A program made the position numbers and the translations under genes. Shown one piece after another: positions 59,936 through 64,000 of a DNA stretch of 64,000 nucleotides. A model generated the notes under the pieces. It searched no databases and was not told where the DNA came from. It saw nothing but the letters and a program-made list of their open reading frames with translations. How positions within the stretch are numbered: the first letter of the stretch is position 1; each line of letters begins with the position of its first letter. Origin of the DNA: JAIRVZ01 sp031553415 (lineage in GTDB: Bacteria > Bacteroidota > Bacteroidia > Bacteroidales > Azobacteroidaceae); contig JAVBLO010000046.1 of assembly GCA_031553415.1 (NCBI GenBank), positions 70,900 through 134,899 of the forward strand, given 5' to 3'.

Positions 59936-60684
59936 TATTCTGATTCGTTATTTTCTAAAACTCTAAGTAAAAACTCACCAAAATTAGGATCTAAGGAAAA
60001 TATGCTTCCTGTACTGATAGATAGTCCAATTCCTCCTCCCCGACTCCCCATTCCTACGGATGGAGCGACGGAAACACCTCCTAAAGAAAAATATTTTGAT
60101 GGTTTTCCCTGCTCTCCTTTAATCCAGGTTTTTGTCCCTGTAAATCCGCCTACACTTATGGTTGTTTCTTTTCCTATCTCGTTTTCGTGGATGATATATG
60201 AATATGACATGATGGTTAGTTTTTCTCCGTTAAGAGAGAAACTTTTGCCTTTTGTTTCATTTTTCGTATTAATATCTCCGAAAATAATTATTTCGTTTAC
60301 CGGATAAGTGTTTATTACTTCATCAATTTCTTCACCAGTAATGTAAAATAAATCAACCTGGATGTTATAATTTTTTTCTTCATTAATGAATTGGCTATCT
60401 ACCATAAAAAAAGCATTACTGCCCATTTTATTTGCCTTTTCCCACAAGGTGTAAAAAGCAAATTGAAGATTACTTTTTTGACCTGCTTTGGAAACATTCA
60501 TCTCTACTTCCGCAATTTTGATGCCAATTGTAGAATCGACATCCTGTCCCATAAAGTAGAATTCTTTAGGTTTTTTATTGAATTGAAAATCTTCATTTTG
60601 CCATAAAACCTGAATATTGTCCTTAGCAAAGAGGTTCATGCCAATGGAAGCAAAAAGTAAAAAAGAAAATAATAGTGATTTCAT
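59935..60684 (-). CDS. Exported protein of unknown function
   Basis: 249 aa, not recognised. Signal peptide LLFSFLLFASIGMNLFA. The segment KANKMGSNAFFMVDSQFI and IQVDLFYITGEEID look like an alpha/beta fold; the C-terminal part is Gly/Ser-rich (VSVAPSVGMGSRGGGIGLSI). It sits between rhomboid and the unknown lipoprotein, and overlaps the latter's start by 1 bp. Confidence 0.55.
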   Translation of the reverse strand: MKSLLFSFLLFASIGMNLFAKDNIQVLWQNEDFQFNKKPKEFYFMGQDVDSTIGIKIAEVEMNVSKAGQKSNLQFAFYTLWEKANKMGSNAFFMVDSQFINEEKNYNIQVDLFYITGEEIDEVINTYPVNEIIIFGDINTKNETKGKSFSLNGEKLTIMSYSYIIHENEIGKETTISVGGFTGTKTWIKGEQGKPSKYFSLGGVSVAPSVGMGSRGGGIGLSISTGSIFSLDPNFGEFLLRVLENNESE

Positions 60685-60700
60685 AAGTATTAATTGAAAA

Positions 60701-61315
60701 TTAAAAGTTTGGATGCATTAACTGATGAATAAAATATTGTATAGCAGAAGGTTCGATCAGTATGGGATATATAAATCCGAAAACAGAACCATAAAAGTGT
60801 GCATCATGGTTAATGTGATCGACATTTCCTTTTTTGGACTGGTAACTGCAATAAACAAGATAAAGTACTCCAAAGATAATTCCCGGACAAGGCAGGAAAA
60901 ATATATAAATCAGGTTCCATGGGTCAAAAAATATGGCCGCAAAAATAACGGCGGAAACGCCTCCCGAAGCACCTAAACTCAGATAGTTGGGATTATTTCT
61001 TTTCTTCATCAAATCGGGAATAGAAGAAAAAATTACAGCGCCGAAATACATTATATAAAATTGGGCATGAGGCATTGGAGTTATCATCGAGAAATAATGT
61101 TCCACAGCAACTCCAAACGACCACAATGCAATCATGTTGAAAATCAGATGCATCCAGTCTGCATGGATAAATGCGTGCGTGATAATTCGCCACCATTGTT
61201 TTTCATGCACAACCGCATACGGCGACATGATAAATTTTTCCAGAATCTGACGGCTGTTGAACGCCCAGATGCTTATCCCTACAGTGACAAGGGTTAATAA
61301 GGTTGAAGGAGACAT
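60701..61315 (-). CDS. Rhomboid-family intramembrane serine protease
   Basis: 204 aa with about six membrane helices. The L1/TM2 region WWRIITHAFIHADWMHLIFN, nucleophile Ser in LGASGGVSAVI and catalytic His in INHDAHFYGSVFGF are all present. It cleaves membrane proteins within the bilayer. It lies 16 bp upstream of the unknown exported protein, which could be a substrate or unrelated. Confidence 0.9.
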   Translation of the reverse strand: MSPSTLLTLVTVGISIWAFNSRQILEKFIMSPYAVVHEKQWWRIITHAFIHADWMHLIFNMIALWSFGVAVEHYFSMITPMPHAQFYIMYFGAVIFSSIPDLMKKRNNPNYLSLGASGGVSAVIFAAIFFDPWNLIYIFFLPCPGIIFGVLYLVYCSYQSKKGNVDHINHDAHFYGSVFGFIYPILIEPSAIQYFIHQLMHPNF

Positions 61316-61326
61316 ATTTTCAATGA

Positions 61327-62076
61327 TTATTGCAATTGACGGATTCTTACATCAATCTTTGGATTATTTTTTGAGAAATACTCTTTGATTTCTTCTACCT
61401 TGGTGTCATTGTAATGATATGGATACAGAATCTTTGGCTGTATCATTTTGGCAGCATGGATTGCCTGTTCAACCGTCATTGTATAAGGCTGATTAACCGG
61501 AAGAAAAGCAACATCTATATCTTTGATTTGTTCCATTTCAGGTATGTCTTCGGTATCTCCGGCAATATAAATCCGTAGGCCTTCGATTGTCAGGATGTAA
61601 CCATTGTCCCTGTCTTTAGGATGATACATTTCCCTTCCCGGAGTTGTGTTGTAGGCCGGAACGGCTTCCAATTGCAAATAATCCCTGAGTTGTATTTTTT
61701 CCCCGTTTCTCACGGAAGTTCCTGTTTCCAACTTTTCCTGAGTCGATTCGTTCAAAACAATGCTGGTTGTTTCCTTTTTTAATGCTTCTATGGCTTTGGG
61801 GTCAAAATGATCTGCATGTTCGTGGGTGATCAGGATGATATCGGCTTTAGGTTGCTGGCCAAAATCGGCAAACATGGATACCGGATCGACATAAATCAAT
61901 TGATTATCGAAAGAAAGAATCAGGCTGGAATGTTTGATGAAATAAATACTCAATTCTTTTCCTTCTTTTGTTTTAAAAACATCTTTATTAAAAGTCTGGG
62001 CTTGCATTGTTATACTGGTCAATATGCAATAAAACAATGGTAAATACAATTTTGTTTTGAAAGTTTTCATGTGCAT
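61327..62076 (-). CDS. Exported MBL-fold metallo-hydrolase (UlaG-like)
   Basis: 249 aa. Signal peptide LYLPLFYCILTSITMQAQ. The metal motif is THEHADHFDPKA, with further ligands in IAGDTEDIPEM and YPYHYND. The short beta-lactamase fold resembles UlaG-like hydrolases; substrate unknown. One base separates it from the Gfo/Idh/MocA gene. Confidence 0.88.
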   Translation of the reverse strand: MHMKTFKTKLYLPLFYCILTSITMQAQTFNKDVFKTKEGKELSIYFIKHSSLILSFDNQLIYVDPVSMFADFGQQPKADIILITHEHADHFDPKAIEALKKETTSIVLNESTQEKLETGTSVRNGEKIQLRDYLQLEAVPAYNTTPGREMYHPKDRDNGYILTIEGLRIYIAGDTEDIPEMEQIKDIDVAFLPVNQPYTMTVEQAIHAAKMIQPKILYPYHYNDTKVEEIKEYFSKNNPKIDVRIRQLQ

Positions 62077-62077
62077 T

Positions 62078-63145
62078 TTATATTATTCTGATACTTTTAT
62101 GTTCTTTATGACTTTGGAATCCGGCTTCAATGATACGGATCACATCACGGGATTCTTCAGGGCACACAGCAAGAGGTTCTTCTCCTTTGATTGCTTTTTC
62201 CAAGTTAGTAAAAAAGTCAATATAAGTGCCTGTTTCACTTTCAACAACGGCTTTAATTGGTAATCCATCAATAGTACAGGTTAATGTTCCCCAGTGATTC
62301 TGAGGTTCTTTACCGAAGTTCGGCATATCAGGAGTTGTACCTTTGTCCAAATCGCCTTCCTGGACATCCAAACCATATTTGAAGAAAGAGCCGTTTGTTC
62401 CGTGAATCACAAAGTTAGGTCCCGGAATTCTGACAATCATACCGGAATGCAAATTTACGATTAATCCAGAATATTGTAATGTCATCTGGAAATAATCATC
62501 GATTTTTGTATTCTCGCGTTGATATTGAATTTTGCAGGTCACTTCTTCGGGCATACCAAACAATTGGAGTGTCTGGTCGATTAGGTGAGCTCCTAAATCA
62601 TATAAAACCCCGGATGCCGGCAAACTACCGTCTTCTTTCCATTTTTTAGGGCGGATAAAAGGAACATAACGGTCATAGCAAGCTGTGTATTCCACGATGC
62701 GGCCTAATTTTCCACCTGCAATAAGTTTTTTGACAGTTTTAAAATCGGCAGTCCAACGTCTGTTTTGGTAGACAGTCAATAATTTTCCCTGCTTTTTAGC
62801 TAATTCAATTAATTCATCAGCTTCTTCGGTTGTAACTGTAAAAGGTTTATCAACAACTACATTTTTGCCTGCAAGTAAAGCTGCTTTTGCCAACTCATAA
62901 TGCGCTTGATTAGGAGTAAGGATGAATACTAACTCGATTTCTTTATCTTCCAGAATTTGCTTAACATCAGAAACAATTTTTGTCCCCGGATAGCGTGTGT
63001 TTATCAATTGAGTAGCTTCAGAATTGGAAGTAGAAATCATTGATAATTCAAATCCGGGAAGCAAATGGATAAAAGGAGCATGGAAAATTCTTCCGGACAT
63101 GCCGTAACCAATAAGGGCTGTTTTGATAGTTGACATATCAAGCAT
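62078..63145 (-). CDS. Gfo/Idh/MocA-family oxidoreductase
   Basis: 355 aa (352 if the ATG at 63136 is used). The N-terminal Rossmann fold begins TALIGYGMSGRIFHAPFI. The catalytic-Lys motif is VVDKPFTVTTEEA (about 95-107); the C-terminal alpha/beta domain has YDLGAHLIDQTLQLFG. It most resembles YdgJ-like NAD(P) oxidoreductases acting on sugars or inositols. The ATG overlaps the antitoxin stop, so it may be translated from the TA transcript. Confidence 0.9.
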   Translation of the reverse strand: MLDMSTIKTALIGYGMSGRIFHAPFIHLLPGFELSMISTSNSEATQLINTRYPGTKIVSDVKQILEDKEIELVFILTPNQAHYELAKAALLAGKNVVVDKPFTVTTEEADELIELAKKQGKLLTVYQNRRWTADFKTVKKLIAGGKLGRIVEYTACYDRYVPFIRPKKWKEDGSLPASGVLYDLGAHLIDQTLQLFGMPEEVTCKIQYQRENTKIDDYFQMTLQYSGLIVNLHSGMIVRIPGPNFVIHGTNGSFFKYGLDVQEGDLDKGTTPDMPNFGKEPQNHWGTLTCTIDGLPIKAVVESETGTYIDFFTNLEKAIKGEEPLAVCPEESRDVIRIIEAGFQSHKEHKSIRII

Positions 63146-63473
63146 GTTTTATATGTTTGAATTCGATTGTTAAACCTAAAGCAGCCATTATTTTATAAAA
63201 TGTGGATACTTTTGGTTCTGTTTTACCTGATTCTAATCTGGATATATAAGATTTATCAGCACCTATTCTTTCTGCTAATTGTTCCTGGGTTAATTTGGCT
63301 TTATGACGCTCATCTTCGATGATTTGACCATAATAATAAGCCCGAGCTTCTTTTTCAAATTTTTCACGAGATTTAGTTCCTCGCTTTCCATGCTCTTTAT
63401 CTAATAAATCATTAAAAGTGGGAAGTTGGTTTATTTTTTCCCAATTTAATTTGCTTCTATCAATCTTTTCCAT
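63138..63473 (-). CDS. higA: XRE-family antitoxin (HigA-like)
   Basis: 111 aa. The C-terminal helix-turn-helix LTQEQLAERIGADKSYISRL (about 67-86) is followed by SGKTEPKVSTFYKIMAALGL. The N-terminal half is helical and charged. The start overlaps the toxin gene end by 14 bp, the usual coupling of HigBA modules with the toxin first. It should bind the operator upstream of the toxin gene and repress the pair. Confidence 0.85.
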   Translation of the reverse strand: MEKIDRSKLNWEKINQLPTFNDLLDKEHGKRGTKSREKFEKEARAYYYGQIIEDERHKAKLTQEQLAERIGADKSYISRLESGKTEPKVSTFYKIMAALGLTIEFKHIKHA

Positions 63474-63801
63474 ATTCTTCTTCCTCCATTATTTTTCTTG
63501 CTTTAGTTATTTGTGGTTGATAATCATTTGTAGACTTTTTCATAAATCCATTTAACAACAAAATTGTGGTTGCATTAGCAAAATTTTCATTATCCATTGT
63601 GAAAATAATTGTGCGATATTCATTGTCAGTAGAAATTCTCATTTCATAAAATTCTGTATTAATCATTTTTTTTATGAGTTTGGAACTTACATTTTGTTCA
63701 ATTTCTACTGTTGTCATAATGTATTTCACTTTCTTTTTTGTTCTGGCATTCAATGATTCATAAAAATCCTGAAAAGCTTTGGTTCGAATTATTTTTCTCA
63801 T
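63460..63801 (-). CDS. higB: RelE/HigB-like toxin (Gp49 family)
   Basis: 113 aa from the ATG at 63801; a TTG at 63813 would overlap the -7 promoter element and is less likely. FYESLNARTKKKVKYIMTTV and YEMRISTDNEYRTIIFTM are typical of the phage-derived Gp49/HigB fold, an mRNA interferase family. First gene of the minus-strand TA pair. Confidence 0.83.
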   Translation of the reverse strand: MRKIIRTKAFQDFYESLNARTKKKVKYIMTTVEIEQNVSSKLIKKMINTEFYEMRISTDNEYRTIIFTMDNENFANATTILLLNGFMKKSTNDYQPQITKARKIMEEEEYGKD

Positions 63802-63810
63802 AACATTTTG

Positions 63811-63842
63811 CAAAATTACGAAAAGTTGTACAGTTGCACAAC
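63811..63842 (-). promoter_or_regulatory. Promoter of the toxin-antitoxin pair (possibly leaderless)
   Basis: Minus strand GTTG (63839-63842; 3 of 4), 20-nt spacer, TAATTTTG (63811-63818). Transcription would begin only a few bases before the ATG at 63801. Confidence 0.55.
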
Positions 63843-63848
63843 TTTTCG
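63819..63848. promoter_or_regulatory. Operator-like palindrome of the toxin-antitoxin pair
   Basis: CGAAAAGTTGT (63819-63829) and ACAACTTTTCG (63838-63848) are exact reverse complements around an 8-nt centre. The site fills the space between the -33 and -7 elements, as expected for HigA autorepression. Confidence 0.75.
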
Positions 63849-63919
63849 GGTTAAATATCTATTAAGTGGCGTGTAAAAAATAAAATGGTAACTTTGTTCA
63901 AATTGTATAGAGCGCTTTT

Positions 63920-64000
63920 ATGATAACCGAAGACGAAATCAGATATTATAAGCAATTGGACGAACGACAGCAACGTCTGTTTTTAGGGATGAAAGCCAAG
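63920..64000 (+). CDS. Start of a probable transposase (ISAzo13-like), cut by window edge
   Basis: Only 27 codons: MITEDEIRYYKQLDERQQRL then FLGMKAK. The LDERQQRLFLG pattern resembles the N-terminus of ISAzo13-family transposases. TAACTTTG at 63889-63896 could be its -7 element. The IS end probably lies near 63865-63880, but the terminal repeat cannot be defined from one side. Confidence 0.45.
   Translation, partial: MITEDEIRYYKQLDERQQRLFLGMKAK

Overview
The window looks like a low-GC Bacteroidota chromosome, most likely order Bacteroidales. Supporting signs are promoters of the type TTTG-N19-TAnnTTTG, many SPII lipoproteins, proteins with type IX secretion (T9SS) C-terminal tails, FISUMP and BACON-like domains, DUF3127, a Bacteroidota-type EF-G2 paralogue and IntDOT-like tyrosine recombinases. 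Genus cannot be assigned from the sequence alone. No rRNA, tRNA or CRISPR array was seen.

Layout. 1-9811: a partial DUF3127 gene, then a central-carbon block on the + strand: a biotin-dependent carboxyltransferase homologue, sucC, aconitase, isocitrate dehydrogenase, citrate synthase and sucD, with the two succinyl-CoA ligase genes flanking the citrate-to-2-oxoglutarate enzymes. 9798-24478: a pectin/hexuronate module. A GH28 lipoprotein and a DUF4861 protein act outside the cytoplasm, ExuT imports uronates, and UxaC, UxaB, UxaA, KduI, KduD, KdgK and KdgA take galacturonate and unsaturated uronates to pyruvate and glyceraldehyde-3-phosphate. A HIT-family gene sits between uxaB and uxaA. 24479-26113: a gamma carbonic anhydrase-like protein and a thioredoxin-fold protein. 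26224-36673: a minus-strand operon of five exported proteins (T9SS cargo, beta-helix/dockerin-like protein, BACON-repeat adhesins and a small membrane-tailed protein). 37215-38436: a segment bounded by a perfect 26-bp inverted repeat, carrying an AraC-type regulator, next to a tyrosine recombinase (38507-39760). 40280-47846: outer-membrane barrels, an imelysin lipoprotein, a di-heme oxidoreductase, a cytochrome c assembly protein and a secreted MsrB-MsrA fusion. 47948-63801: EF-G2, glutamate dehydrogenase, a membrane protein with a degenerate Nudix-like domain, lipoyl synthase, DPP IV, an L,D-transpeptidase-like protein, a TolC protein, cyclophilin, two unknown exported proteins, rhomboid, an MBL-fold protein, a Gfo/Idh/MocA oxidoreductase and a HigBA-like toxin-antitoxin pair. 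The right edge enters a probable transposase.

Two things stand out. First, the AraC/recombinase region reads as a DNA-inversion switch for the surface-protein operon. The operon has no recognisable promoter reading toward it in the present orientation. An outward promoter lies at the far end of the segment, and there the repeat arm is followed by a fixed T tract, so it would act as a terminator. Inversion would point the promoter at the operon without that T tract. Second, about twenty intergenic spaces hold long inverted repeats made of short A/T-rich units. Many loops share a GGCTTACGCAC-like core even when the arms differ, and one loop contains a truncated four-helix-bundle (23S-IVS-type) gene. 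Some arms run into neighbouring genes and supply their last codons.
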